Source: Mugil cephalus
Taxonomy: Eukaryota; Chordata; Actinopteri; Mugiliformes; Mugilidae
Reading direction: 5' to 3'
DNA length: 64,000 nucleotides
Assembly (NCBI RefSeq): GCF_022458985.1
Contig: NC_061770.1
Span: forward strand, 2,667,001-2,731,000
Below the pieces are notes generated by a model. That model did not search any database and was not told where the DNA came from. It was given only the letters and a program-made list of their open reading frames with translations. This document shows, piece after piece, positions 37,201 through 58,400 of this stretch. The translations under genes and the position numbers were made by a program. Each line of letters begins with the position of its first letter. Positions within the stretch are counted from its first letter, which is position 1.

Positions 37201-39609
37201 GGCAAAGTATGCAAATGAAGAGAAGAAACTATTTTTAAGCTTAGTAAAAAGAGCAACTGTTCTGTTGTGATAAATAAAGTAACCACATCACCACTTCTGA
37301 TGCATTTACAGTGTCACATTTTACATATTTACAGTATTTGACACTGAAATACTGGCTCGTGTGCATGATTGTCTCAACAAGTCCTAAATTATTAACTGCT
37401 TCTTCATGTGAAGTAACCCATCAAATAAAAGGGAAGTAATATACTTGAGACATTTATAAAATGATTACTGAGCACATCACCTCAGATGTGATATCAGACT
37501 GAGGGTTGTTTTTGTGGTTAGCAACCTATGACAAACCAGTACTCGGTTCACTGTATTAATTAATATTAAAGTTGAATGTTGTCTGTGACCTTTGATGCTG
37601 AACTGTAGGTTATTTCACAATCCTTAGAAATGTAACAGTGAATTGTGAAACATCTGAAAAACAAACACTTTAATCTATCGTTGCTACAGTACCAACACCC
37701 TATAAGTAAAGGTGACAAGAAGCCACCTTTTTAGTAAACATTCATATTAAAACATCAGATTTTTTTTTTTATCAGTTCAGCTGAACAGTGGAAAACTCTT
37801 ACAACATGTTAGTGTTTTTAAAGAGGATGTCCACGGTGAACAAATGCAGCCTTCAAGCTGCAGCACATCACACAGCCAGTAAATCCTATTGGGAATGTAT
37901 TACATCAACTGACCCTCAAAGCTGCATTAATCAATATTTTCATATTTTCATGAAAAGAAGTTATATGTATATTGTCAAATGATGTTCATAGTAATGTGCT
38001 TCCTTTACTACATGCATAAAGCACCTCTCTAGTCTTATAAACTAGAACTACTGGTTTGAGTCACTTGAGTATTTCTGATGATGCCTTTTGTTTGTCTTTA
38101 ACTTTGATAAATTCATTCGTCAGGCCTTGTCTTATTATATTGAGATTTTACCTACTCAACTTGTTTGCATACCCTCAATATTTCAATGCAACATTAAATC
38201 TTCATTCTGTTCTTTTTCTCTACTAGCTCCTCCAGTTTAGAAATGCTTTGTCTTGACACCAATGACACACCTATATTATGCTAGAAAAATGCTAACAATG
38301 GGTATTCACTAACATAGAGGTGTTAAGTACCTTCAGAGAATCACCTTCCTCTCCAAGCTTTTGTTCACCAAAAATCTTTCCAAAAAAAAACTTTCCAGGA
38401 ATGAATTGAGAAGTATCACTCTCAATTGACAATAAACTCAATAGTGATCTATTTGTGGGAGTGGATTACGACATCTTGGAGAACTGTGCTCTTTTGAGAA
38501 GCCTCGTGTAAGTTTATACAACACACACATCAGGTCTTAAATATCATTTTCGTGAAGTATTTTCTGTCACGGTTGCAGCAATTTTTCCCACACATTTCAC
38601 AAATGTGAGAGGTGGTGCAACACAGATTATGTCACAAGGCGGTTTCACAAACATTTCAAGAGAAACTTCTTAAATGCCACACAATAGCAACCAGTCAGGG
38701 GATTATCTGTCAACGATACTATATTGTTGTGGCAACATGCTCTATTAGAAAAAACCCTTCAATCAACAGGAACATGCACACCGATTTGTTCATTCTGGTT
38801 AAATAGCCATTTACAATCCAAGTGAATAATGACGAATCAACATTCTTTTTGAAAGAATAGTTTCTAGTGAACTGCAAATGCTGAAAATCATGTCTTGTCT
38901 TTCGGCTTCAAACATAATCATGTCATCACCTTTAAAAAAATCCAGACGAGCCACCCCTTTAGGTCACCACCCCATAAATCCATGCTTTGGTCCTCAATGT
39001 AGTAGCACAGGTTCACTGCCACTGTGCCCATTACTTCCTGTCTTAATGCTAATCAAAACTACTACTACTTTTATATTTGCACTACTTTAGCCAGGAGCTA
39101 CAATCCAGAATTTTGTTATGTACACACATAATGACAATAAATGATTCTTGAAATAACTTTTCATTCTCGTTCCCACCCCATGTCACATCATTAACGTCTT
39201 GTTAGAGCAATCATGGGTGGATAATAGGAATGAAACCAATTCCTCTGTACAGATGAGTGTCTGGTAGTGTCTCACATGGCTAGGGCTAAGACCCGAGTGA
39301 GTTTCAGGTGTGTTACTACTAAAGAAACCCAAAGTCTCCATTTAGGACTGAAAAATGACTTGGATGACTTGATGGTTGGTGAAATGTCTCCAAGGATCCC
39401 CAAAGTCCAGCTGTTTTATTTTGGTTTTTTGGGAGCTTGTGAAAAAAGAAGCAGATGTACCTGTACTCAGAGCTGCTGGCTGAGGAGGTGCTCAGGCTGC
39501 GGGTCTTCCTGTTACGACGAGGCACGCCGCGTCCAGAGACCTCCCCTCCATCACAGGTGGAGCAGCAGTATGGGGCAGCGTCCACTCGCACCTCCTGTCC
39601 TCCGTCCAT
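25279..39609 (-). CDS. nadk: NAD kinase (cytosolic), complete
   Basis: Phosphorylates NAD+ to NADP+ with ATP, the source of the cytosolic NADPH pool. Eleven minus-strand coding exons: 39609-39461, 37153-37070, 29016-28887, 28571-28463, 28350-28265, 28171-28069, 27968-27826, 27394-27295, 26956-26799, 26579-26497 and 25426-25279. They total 1293 nt (430 residues), close to the human 446. Key family motifs are present: GGDGT (residues 173-177), NE at 271-272 in [17 protein letters not shown], and the [10 protein letters not shown] block (about 306-315) that contacts NAD. The C-terminal [18 protein letters not shown] is vertebrate NADK-specific. The N-terminus has YCCSTC and a serine cluster, [10 protein letters not shown] (residues 34-43), matching the human region phosphorylated by Akt (Ser44/46/48). 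The ATG at 39607-39609 is 14 bases inside its exon; upstream exons are noncoding. The C-terminus is acidic (SSEDEEF). Confidence 0.97.
29443..30170. other. NADK intron segment, nothing recognised
   Basis: Part of the 3-kb intron upstream of the exon at 29016-28887. Mixed unique-looking sequence. No exon with family similarity was found. Confidence 0.5.
30279..30402. repeat. Perfect 50-bp inverted repeat (hairpin) in NADK intron
   Basis: Arm 30279-30328 and arm 30353-30402 are exact reverse complements over 50 bases and are separated by a 24-nt AT-rich spacer. Each arm contains 'agatctgcacacctgcag' and 'ctcccatttagac' or its complement. Transcribed from either strand it would fold into a long perfect stem. 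Perfect identity implies recent origin or active gene conversion. Confidence 0.95.
30410..30560 (+). repeat. Common teleost dispersed repeat fragment
   Basis: Contains 'ccaacatggagccacgg', 'cccagtgggtgacgtcacgg' and 'tatacagt', segments seen in many fish introns. Together with the adjacent hairpin it may be one larger non-autonomous DNA element. Confidence 0.5.
32089..32153 (-). CDS. nadk: Probable alternative first coding exon of NADK
   Basis: On the minus strand an ATG in good context (GCCATGA, 32153-32151) opens 21 codons (beginning [14 protein letters not shown] and ending NRVWK) plus two bases, and then a strong donor, GTAAGG. The phase matches exactly the phase of the regular second coding exon. 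It would therefore splice in frame to the exon at 29016-28887, joining as K-W-H-I-Q-D-P. The resulting protein would keep the whole catalytic region and lose the YCC and serine-cluster N-terminus (77 residues). An in-frame ATG four codons upstream has weaker context. The region just upstream (32160-32400) is not AT-rich and holds a TGAGTCA site (32327-32333), compatible with an internal promoter. Confidence 0.65.
32400..35190. other. NADK intron, nothing recognised
   Basis: Mostly AT-rich sequence. A minus-strand open frame at 33449-33123 has no family resemblance and no supporting splice phase that I could verify. Confidence 0.5.
35200..35277. repeat. Two-unit tandem duplication
   Basis: A unit of about 38 bp (poly-A followed by 'gcaaccatttaggagaag' and 'tccaacat') occurs twice in direct succession with near identity, suggesting replication slippage at the A-run. 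Confidence 0.9.
35600..36260 (+). mobile_element. Tc1-like transposon remnant, plus strand
   Basis: The plus strand holds broken pieces resembling a Tc1-family transposase: a [14 protein letters not shown] N-terminal region, then a segment corresponding to the YLN-LND-VIPS...FF--G...FQDDN catalytic region (about 35990-36080). Many stops. It is a different lineage from the minus-strand cassettes at 5955 and 13755. It sits in a large NADK intron. Confidence 0.6.
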
Positions 39610-39869
39610 CTCAGAGAGCCAGGCTGCAAGCAAACTGATGGGGCATAACAAACATTCATTCAGCTGAAGTCAAATAGTAACACAAATAATTAGTGAACCA
39701 TATTCACTAAAATAACCTGTTCCAGACTCCTGGTAGTAGGAGAAAACAGGCTCCAAAGTTCAGTGAATAACAAAAACACACAATTTAAGTGATGCTTATA
39801 ACTACAAAGAACCATTTACACAACATAAATGTGCTTTTTATGATCATAGAAACAGGAGTCAGTTCTGTG

Positions 39870-40560
39870 CATATAGCAAGACTAAGGAGGTGGTGGTGGA
39901 CTACAGGAGGGAGCGGAGGAATCCTGTCCCAGTCACCATCCAGGGTGAGGAGGTGGAGATTACAGACGCCCTCTACAGTAAAGGACAAAGCAGGATGTTC
40001 TTCCTGAGGAGACTGAGGTCCTATTGCGTCTGTAGTAGACACCTCAAGACCTTCTACCAGTCCACGGTTGCCAGTGTCGTCTTCTTGGTGCTGTCGTGTG
40101 TTGGTGGGGCAGGGCCAAGACTGGTGAGGTCAACAGACTCAATAAATTGGTGAAGAAAGCCCGCTCGGTGGTGGGAATGAACTTGGACTAGAAACACTGG
40201 CTGAGAGGAGGGTGAAGGACAAAATCTGTGCAATATTGGACAATCCCTCTCACCCTCTGCACAAGCTGTGGCTGATGGGCAGCTCATTCAGCCAGCGGAT
40301 CATCCCACCCTGATGCAGAACTGAACGCTTCAAACGCTCCTTTGTGCCCACTGTCATCAGACTGTACAACAGCAGTGTGAACAGCACACAGGTCTGTAGC
40401 ATTGTTACTATTTCCGCAACTGTTGTCACTTGTGTACTGTACTTTTTGTTGTCCTATTTAAAGTTGTGGTTGCCTGCTCTCTGTGTCCTATTTCATTTGT
40501 TTTATTTGTGCTGCTGTAACAACTGAATTTCCCAAATGGGGATCAATAAAGTATTATCTT
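39870..40560 (+). mobile_element. L2/CR1-type LINE 3' fragment A, in NADK 5' intron
   Basis: The plus strand encodes, with frame breaks, the C-terminal region of a reverse transcriptase ORF: KEVVVDYRRER, VTIQGEEVEITDALYSKG, RMFFLRRLRSYCVCSRHLKTFYQS, and near the end PTVIRLYNSSVNS. It ends in the characteristic tail AATAAAGTATTATCTTAT (about 40544-40562). The LINE is 5'-truncated. Confidence 0.8.
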
Positions 40561-40569
40561 ATCTTATTA

Positions 40570-41500
40570 TGTTAAATAAAATCCACCCTGTTTCTGTAAG
40601 TTAATCAGACTTTTGCACAAAGTGCTTTACACAATAATCACACCTGTATCCCCCAACCTCCACCCCTTCCCCAGCACAGACACACACCCACAGATACACG
40701 GACAGACCCAACTTAATCTGTGAAGCACTACAAATAAGAATAGCATTCATTAAAACAAGAGCATTAAAACAGGAGCAAGAACTGTGGAAACGCTATCATA
40801 GGTGAGAAAACACCGGAGGCTGGATACAACTAACAGCAAGGTAAAATCAGTCAGTAAATAAAAACTCCAAATAGTAAAGTGAACATAAGAGTAGTACAAT
40901 GTGAAGAAAATCTGACTAAAAATAATAAAAATGCTAAAAGGCAAACAGGAGGAAAAGTGATAAAATTATGTTAATAACGGATTAAAAAATACCAACTACT
41001 AAGACAGTAAAAGAGATCAATTTTTTAAACAGTCATAAATAAATAGTCAAGATTCAATTATAAGTTAAACTGCAAAAGTAGGTTTTAAGTTTGCTTTTAA
41101 AAATATCAAGACTCTTAAATGTTGAACTTTGAGCATCGATTAATGTATTAATTGACAAAAAAAAATATACTGAAACCGTTGCCAAGGTATTTCTTATAAA
41201 GCTGACATTTTTATTTCGGTCACTTGAGGTTATCGTTAGTTAGACAGTTTGAGATATAACTGTAACCTAGCTGATATGGTTTGATAATTGTGCTACGTTT
41301 AAATGAAGCTACCAGCGCTGTTGTCGTTTAATATAGCTCACTTTGTAAATTAGCAGGTTAGTAAATGTCTGACATCACCGTCATTCTCCGACACTCATTA
41401 CCGTTAAGAGGACACAGTTGGTCGAATGTCCGAGTTGAGCTAACCGAGCTACTGTTTATCACGATAGGCTAGTAGTGAGTTCGCCTCAACACAGAGAGCA
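40570..41500. other. NADK 5' intron, nothing recognised
   Basis: AT-rich sequence with A-rich runs and no coding or structural signal that I can support. Confidence 0.5.
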
Positions 41501-41532
41501 AGAACATTTTAACATTCCGCGTTCAAACACTA

Positions 41533-41640
41533 CCTTTCACCCAGAGCGTTACGGGGAGACGAGATAGACGTGGAGCAGCAGCAGCAGACTACAGTGGGAT
41601 TACGCTCTCGCCATTATTTCGTGAGATTTAAGACGTTAAA
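41533..41640 (-). other. nadk: Probable noncoding first exon of NADK
   Basis: On the minus strand a stretch with CTG repeats (CTGCTGCTGCTG near 41569-41580) ends in a plausible donor (AAAG then GTAGTG, edge at about 41533-41534). It would splice to the acceptor at 39623, 14 bases before the NADK start codon. The 5' boundary is inferred. Confidence 0.45.
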
Positions 41641-41760
41641 TTACACCATTTTACTTTATCATACCATCACTTCCGGGTACTCACCGCCCAATCACAGGTG
41701 GCCTCCTCACCAACGTCATGTTGGACGACTCGCGCGAAGCACAGTGAGTTTATATTAGGT
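41640..41760 (-). promoter_or_regulatory. nadk: Putative NADK housekeeping promoter
   Basis: An ETS site ACTTCCGG (41669-41676) and a fused GC-box/CCAAT element (CCGCCCAAT at 41684-41692; GATTGGGCGG on the minus strand) lie just upstream of the presumed first exon. A CGCGCG-containing stretch follows near 41732. No TATA box. This is a typical TATA-less arrangement for a widely expressed enzyme. Confidence 0.5.
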
Positions 41761-41926
41761 TACGTCACAGCAACGGACGACTAACCTATTAAATAATTAT
41801 ATGGCTGCTGCTGCTGCAATAAAATGATTATTCCACATATAAATCGCCTCATAGCCAACGTGTAAGCAGCACTACTTTACTCTCATATCAAAACAATCTA
41901 TGTGGATTATTGCACATATCGGTTTA

Positions 41927-41946
41927 TATATATATATATATATATT
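41927..41946. repeat. (TA)n run
   Basis: About ten TA units. Confidence 0.9.
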
Positions 41947-42100
41947 ATTGCTACGCGCATTATTGTTAATAATAACAAATTAGTGTTTTTCGTTGTTGTC
42001 CGTTAAATGCACTCATTGAAATACTTAAAAATTGTACATTTCAATCCCAGCCTGTTATTGTAGGGCATAAGAAGACTTTTTCTTTTTTCTTTTTGGGAAC

Positions 42101-42222
42101 CAAATGTAAACATGTATTTAGACCGTTACAAAGTGCTGATTCAGGCACTTTTCACATTAGACGCCATTAGGCCACTTCTTCATGGTACCTAATGAATCAG
42201 TTATGCTCAGTGTTCATGCAGA
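42101..42222 (+). repeat. Dispersed repeat, copy B
   Basis: Partner of the repeat at 19371-19510, in the same orientation with the same order of conserved blocks and small gaps. Function and family unknown. Confidence 0.65.
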
Positions 42223-42394
42223 GTTGGAATTTGTAGACCACGTCTTTAACATGTATACAATTTAACGTGCATCGAGACCTTCATGCAATTCATACACATG
42301 TCCAGCAGATGGCGTTAGTCTAGGGACCTTATAGGGACCTAATAGGAGCCTTTAGTGTCTGGAGTAAAAAGAACGGCCTGCTCTTGAACACTTG

Positions 42395-43072
42395 CTAGAC
42401 CAAGGAGCTGGTCATTGACATTCATAGGTCCAAGCCCCCTCTGCTGCCTATCAACATCCTGGGAGAAGATATTAAGGTGGTGAAGACCTACAAGTTCCTG
42501 GGGGTGCATCTAGATGATAAGCTGAACTGGTCGGCTAACACGGATACTCTCTATAAGAAATGGTCAGAGCAGGCTTTTCTTCTTGAGGCGGCTCAGGTCT
42601 TTTAATGTGTGTAGGGAAATGCTGGTCATGTTTTACCAGTCAGTGATGGCAAGCATCCTCTTCTATGATGCAGTCTGTTGTGTCAAGAAAAGACACTGGG
42701 CAGCTAAAAGCTGGTCAGGAAAGCAGGTTCTGTGGTGTGGCAATGCCTGACCTCCCTGGGGACTGCGGTTGAGACAGATGAGGGGCAAGTTGTTATCCAT
42801 CAGGGGAAATGTAAACCATCCTTACCTCCAGTATGTCCTGGCGGGACAGACCAGCAGTCGCTTTCGCAGGCGGCTCCTCACAATCCAGCCCCGGACAGAG
42901 CGCCACAGCCATTTTTAACATGGTTTCATAGTATTTTTTACTGTTTATGGATGGCCCTGCTTTGTGTTGTTTTGTCTCGCTAACTGTATTGTACTGTGGT
43001 TGGGTGTTTCTGTGAGTGACAAGACTCCCTGAGTTTCCCCCTTTAGGATCAATAAAGTATTTATCTATCTAC
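42395..43072 (+). mobile_element. L2/CR1-type LINE 3' fragment B, intergenic
   Basis: The plus strand encodes KELVIDIHRSK, then VVKTYKFLGVHLDDKLNWSANTD and LYKKW, the hallmark end of an L2/CR1-like reverse transcriptase ORF, followed by FFLRRLRSFNVCREM-like sequence with frame breaks. It ends with the tail AATAAAGTATTTATCTATC. It is related to fragment A but extends further 5'. It lies between the NADK promoter and the GNB1 3' end. Confidence 0.85.
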
Positions 43073-43349
43073 CTGGTCTGAGTCTCTGGCCTGTCATGGT
43101 TTTTTAAAAAACAACAAAAAAGCTACTAGTGAAGATGATGCCGTTATGAAAGGTATCTAATGCCGGTTAACTTTGACATGTGTGGATGTGTTCCACGTGT
43201 TTCAATGATCAGTTTTAAGGTTTTAATCCTCACAATGAATAAACAGCAACTGCATTGTAAGGCACCCCTTCTTTTATCAGTGTTTACAGCCAGTATAAAG
43301 CGCAAAGAGAGACTTACGGACAATTGTACAGAGGAGTCAGGCTGATTCA

Positions 43350-45872
43350 ACAGTGGATAAGAAATTGTTTATTTGACTTGAACATAATTACAAGGAAACC
43401 AAACAGTCTGCAACATTCTAGCTTCAGTGGGAATCGCTCTAAGTGAATCACACTCAACACAGTAGGTCATCTCAAACTGCTTTTTATTACATCTTAAATA
43501 ACAGTACATTTTAATATAGTTTCTATCTTGCATCCAGCTTTCGGTTGTACACTGACTGACTTTAAAATTAAATACAAAAGGTGAAAAGGGAACAGTGGGG
43601 GTGCAGAGCTCTACAGTTATTTGATGGAGAAAGAGAGAAAAGGAAAGGGAATTTAATTAATTTTTTAATATTTTTTTATTTTATTTTTTTTTTGCCAACT
43701 GCAGGCCTAACGCACAATTACAGCACATTTTTTTGTACAGAATGTCGCAGAGAAAAAACAGAATGGAAAAAATGTCACTACTGCTAAAGAAAGAGCGTCT
43801 GTTTACAAGGAGAAGGGAACAACAGAAAATTCTGCCATTCAGATGCTGCAAGTTTTTTTTTTTCATTTTTTATTAAAGGACAGAAAAAAACCTGTTATAA
43901 AATGTTTTTCTTTGTAAATGGAATTTGTTTGCTACAGAAGGAATGAAAATTTATTTGTTCCATTTGAGATTGTGTATGTTCAGGAGAATGAATGTACGTA
44001 TGCATGTGTGTACAATTTAAACATTTACGTTACTTCTTAATTTGTGGAATCCCTCCCAAGTATGGACCAAGTAACCGTTTATGTTGCAGGGTTTGCTTCT
44101 CAAGTGCATAGCTTTGACATTTTAGTTGAATCATGTATGCACGGAGTAGCCAAAAATAAAAAGAAAGGAAAAAAAGAAAAAGAAAAATATAAATACCATC
44201 GTATTGATATATTCAACAGGTTATTTTCTTAAAGAAAAACATCAAAAGGACTTAATTCCATATGCACCTTTTAAGCAATTCTACAGCATGCGATTCTAAG
44301 AGATAACCCACCCATGGCAGACAACCAAAATCTTTTTTTTTTTGTTTTTAACTTAAAAAGTTTCAATATCATTATTTTCAAACATTGATTTATACAACAT
44401 GTCATTCACAGAGTAGTAACTGCATTTCCAAGCACGGAATGGGCACCTCTGTTAAAAGAGAAACGTCCGGATTGCAACCGGGCTAAAGTGGAGGTACTCC
44501 CTACCCGACCAAATCACATCACCGGTCCCAACCACGGGCAACAGAAACCAGAGAAAACAAAACTAAAGTAAAGGAGAAAACAAATGAATACAAAAGGGGG
44601 TGGGCTGGATTATGATCCGATGGGTTAATCTTCATTTATTTATTCTACACTGTTGCCAGACAAAAAGGTGTAAGAATGGTTAAAATGTTGTTTTTTTGTT
44701 TTTTTTTTGTTTTTTTGTTTTTCGTTTTAAAAACGAGCATTCATTATCATAAACAGCATGTGCTTGGTTAGTTAACTTTTTTCTTTAGACATTATTCTAT
44801 ATATGCAAAGTTTAATTTTTGTGCAAACAAAGATTTGTGGACTACACTGGAAAAAAAAAAGAAACAGTAAAAGTATCATGGGGCTAAATATACAGAAGGG
44901 CCAGAAGTGGCTTGAGGACTCCCTGTTGAAGTTGAATTCTCTCGCTTTGTTCTCCAGTGGGATAAAGCTGGGTTTAAAATGAAGCAATCCGGAGGTTCGT
45001 TTATTCTTCAACTTAAAAACATTCTCTAAAATGTGTAAAGACTAGGAAATAAAACAAAGCTTTGATCCTCATTTTAAACATTAACTGACAGTTTGCTGAT
45101 CTACCTCTCTTCAACAAAATATAATGAAAACAACAGAGAAACAAAATAAACATGGCCAAAAAGCTATTAAGAGTTAGATCACTGTCATGTAATAACCTTC
45201 ACTCAGACCTGTGCATATTGAGGACGCAGGACATATTTGCTTGTTGGTGGTAGCGGTGGTGGGGTTTTTCTATTTTCACTTATTACAATACCAGACCATG
45301 GTCGTGGGAGGAATGCACAAATTTCCCCTCCGTTCCACTTTGAAACCACTTAATTCCTCAAGATTAGTTTTCTTTTGTTTGTAGCTGAATGAGTGACAGA
45401 CAATTGTGCTCTTTTAATTGAGAAGGAGAGAGAGAGAGCTAGAGAGATAGAGAGAGAGAGAATTTTTGCCCTTGATAGTTTTTTTGGGGGGGTGTTTGGA
45501 GTCAGTATCATGGTGTTTTCGAAAAGATTGGATATGCAATAAAATTGAACATCGTGATGTTGGAATGGTCTTCCACTCAACTTTGGAGTCCGGATGCCAT
45601 CTGAAAGAGACACACACAAAAAGACACATTAATTGGACTATTGATATTCAACAACAGATTTATCACATCAGAAATCCATGTAAACTTAACACAATGGCCA
45701 CCAGCAACAGTCATGTGTGGATAGGTTTGATTTGAGCATTTCATTCCTTGCACCCTTGTTGTCAACCACCAGATGGCAGTAAATCCAAACTCTAGGCATG
45801 GCTGACATCAACCATCACAGTCAGCTGTCGGTCACAAAATGTTCCTCTCACATCACCATTTACCTTCAGACT
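43350..45872 (-). other. gnb1: GNB1 3' untranslated region
   Basis: About 2.5 kb of noncoding, T/A-run-rich sequence follows the GNB1 stop codon. Candidate minus-strand AATAAA signals lie at 43368-43373 and 43483-43488. It contains a GA-rich run (45419-45465) and several poly-T/poly-A tracts. No ORF or mobile element interrupts it, unlike the neighbouring spacers. Confidence 0.6.
45419..45465. repeat. (GA)n-rich tract
   Basis: Interrupted GAGA array in the GNB1 3' UTR (CT-rich in the transcript). Confidence 0.85.
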
Positions 45873-55423
<9,551 letters not shown>

Positions 55424-55473
55424 TTTCCTCTGCTAATGGTGTGCTTCGCTCCGCCGCCTAGACTCTTGCTGAT
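55424..55473 (-). other. gnb1: GNB1 5' UTR part of the first coding exon
   Basis: An acceptor (CTCTCTCTCCAG, minus strand) ends at 55474. The exon then runs 50 bases of UTR to the ATG at 55423. A noncoding upstream exon is therefore required; I could not locate it in the rest of the window. Confidence 0.75.
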
Positions 55474-58400
55474 CTGGAGAGAGAGAAAAAGCAGTTCAAC
55501 ATAGACACCACATAATGCTTTTTCATGCAGAGAGGAATAAACAAAATATGGATTAAGTAACCTCTACTTTTCACATTTTCTTCTGAATTCAAGCGACTTC
55601 AGAGGACAATGAGTGGTCTTGGCCATGGAGGGACAAAGCTTTGTCCTCCATAATTAACATATGGATATGGCTACTACAACAACACGCAGCTGAGGATCAT
55701 ATAGTGTCTCTTAAATCCAATCTGAGAGGCATAGACAAAGTCGCAGGGAATCACTTTCTAGACAGCTCAAGACTTGTCCTTGCCAGCTTGAAACTGTTAC
55801 CTAGCAACAAGCACTAGGCAGCTACTTCAGGCTTAAGATAACAATTTTGAGGATGATGTTGGATGTTTTCTCTCCCCTCCTAAACAACAGCAAACCATTG
55901 GTCAAACATCTGGACACGAATAGCAGCTGAAAACTGTTCCACAACAAGGCAAAAGAAGATTTGTTTTCCAGAGAGAAGTTTTAAAAAAGATATGCTGGGC
56001 TTTACAAGACCAACACGTACCCCCTATCAAACAGACTGTCAAAATGAAGCAAGTATAAAGAGTCCAGATATCAAGAAAGCAGGTAGGCAGCCTAAGAAAT
56101 CAGCTAATGTTATGCCTCTTCACTGGAACGCCAAGGTGTTCAGATGATGGACAGGGTTTGATGAAGCTGTCAATGCAGTGGCCTGTGGACTCTAAACTCT
56201 CCTCCAATGTCATCCCTGTAATCCTGGGACACAGTTGATTCAGCTCCTCCAGCCAAATCCGGTTAATACAAAACCTGCTGATGATCCTAAAAGCAGTGGC
56301 TATCCCGCTGACCCCAATCCTCTGGTTGACGGTCTTAACACAGACACTTTCACTAGCCACAGAAAGAAGATAAATTCCACTAAATACAAAAATACAATTG
56401 CCATAATTATGAGCTGTGGATTAAAGGCCTGGGGACATATGTACCTTTGCACAAGACCCATCATAATCGATGCAATCATGATTACTTGAAGTGACAACAT
56501 TAACAGTGAGTAAGAGTTAAAACTTTTCAAAACAGCTCTCCTTAGAAATGATTAGTAATTTCGGGGACCACAATCAGACAAGTAAATTAAGAAATGATCT
56601 TCTTATACTCGCAGATCTCACCAAATCCAAGAACCATTTACCCTCACAAATTAATAAAACGAAACACCCTTAAAAGGCAATACTGTGTGACACACATGCC
56701 TAACCGTCAAATACAAGCTACCTACAGCACCATTTGCACTGCAAACACACCTTACCTCCCTGTTTCTCTAGGTCCTTTGTCCTGGAGGGTGCTGAGACCT
56801 TCTGAATGAACACCTTATCCTTCACGCGCCTCACATCTTAGCAGCTACCTGTCGTCTGATTGGCCAGTGCTGCTAAATGGGTCTGCATCTAAGCAAGATG
56901 CTTTAGCCTCCTAATCTTGGTGATAAAAATGTCTCAGTGCTGATATCACTGGCTAATTCTGTCTTCTCTGTGGTAACACTTTGTATAAAAAGGTAAAGAA
57001 ACCCACTAGTTGATTTATTGATAAAGCTATAAGAACATCAGTGGAGTGTGGAATGTGAACAAATACCTCACTGTAAGACTGGAACATCTGAATAAGATCT
57101 GGCCAAGGAAATGTCCCACTAGTGAGGAAGTCCAGAGTTTTAGGGTTAGTGCATAAATACCTAAACGCCAAAACACTTCTGAAAGATTTCTTCAAATTAT
57201 TACAAAGGTTACAGCTAGATTAACATTTCCACAAAGTCTTTGCCTACATTTCCTTTTGTCAATTCCATTTTGACTCTTGCTTTAAAAAGTTTTCTAAAAC
57301 TTCACTGAAAGGCATAAGTTTACTCTGCTGCCACCGAAGATGTTTGACTTTTACACAGATACAGCACTTGATATATGGGCACTGCTGTTTTTTCTTTTAC
57401 AATACCAAAGTAACTCTCTTACTCTGTCAGTCCTATAGTGTCAGTAGTAAACTCTTAAAATGTGTGCATAGCTTTGCAGTGGAAGCCACAGATTTGTCCT
57501 CCTGAAAACATATTTGCTCTAGAGGTGGTGCTTTCCTATGGCCCGGGGGCTTTGGGTGTGGAGTCTGCTGTGCTCAACATTGCTGGCCGTTCAACATGTG
57601 AACAGAATCCATTCTGTCTACAAGCAAAGGCTCCACTGACTTTAAATGAAAGTAAGCCAGACAGTAAGACACCACTGTAGGTCTTTGTGCACTAGTACCT
57701 TAATGAATATTCTGATAGGCTCAACACAAAGCCAGGTAATCCGCAGGTGTAGATGTAAATAAAAACACCTAGTTTTTACCAGCCGTTTAAAGTGCACCGC
57801 CTGCAGTTTTGGCCAGTCAGACATAATTTAACATTTACATATACAGTCATATTTGCTGGTGAAAATCTATCTACACAAAAAGTACCACAACTCAGAAAAT
57901 GTATGTAGAGTTGCACTGTCATGCTCATACTCCAGCATTCTTCATTTCCTGTTAATATTGGAGGCTTGTATAAGGCTTTAACAAGCAGAACACATACTCA
58001 GCTGTTGGAAGTCAGGTAATCGATGCTGCTTGTCGTGGAATATTCCACTGTCTGATTGACTAAAATTGCGTTGTTTTTTTTTTTTTACTTTACAGGGAAT
58101 AATGAACATATTTTGGGTTTCAATCAATTGTCTCATGTCTACAATGCAACAATTTCAAGACTAGAATAATTTAAAATGGATTAAACATAAGATGTTTTAC
58201 TGACAGAAACCGGAAGCTACGAGGTAATATTATTCACTGGTGATCAGCATTAGAATATCAGAGGACTCTCTCGCTTTCCCTTTTGCTGGTGGTGGGAGTG
58301 ATGAAACCACTGGCAGCCCAACAGATAGGGCCTCGACTTTGCTGCCTTCTCTTTCTGCCAGCTATTTTTAGAGAGGTGGTGGGGGAGGAGGAGAAAGAGG

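Noticed and set aside
39267..39638. Plus-strand 123-codon frame
   Set aside because: Antisense shadow of the NADK first coding exon.
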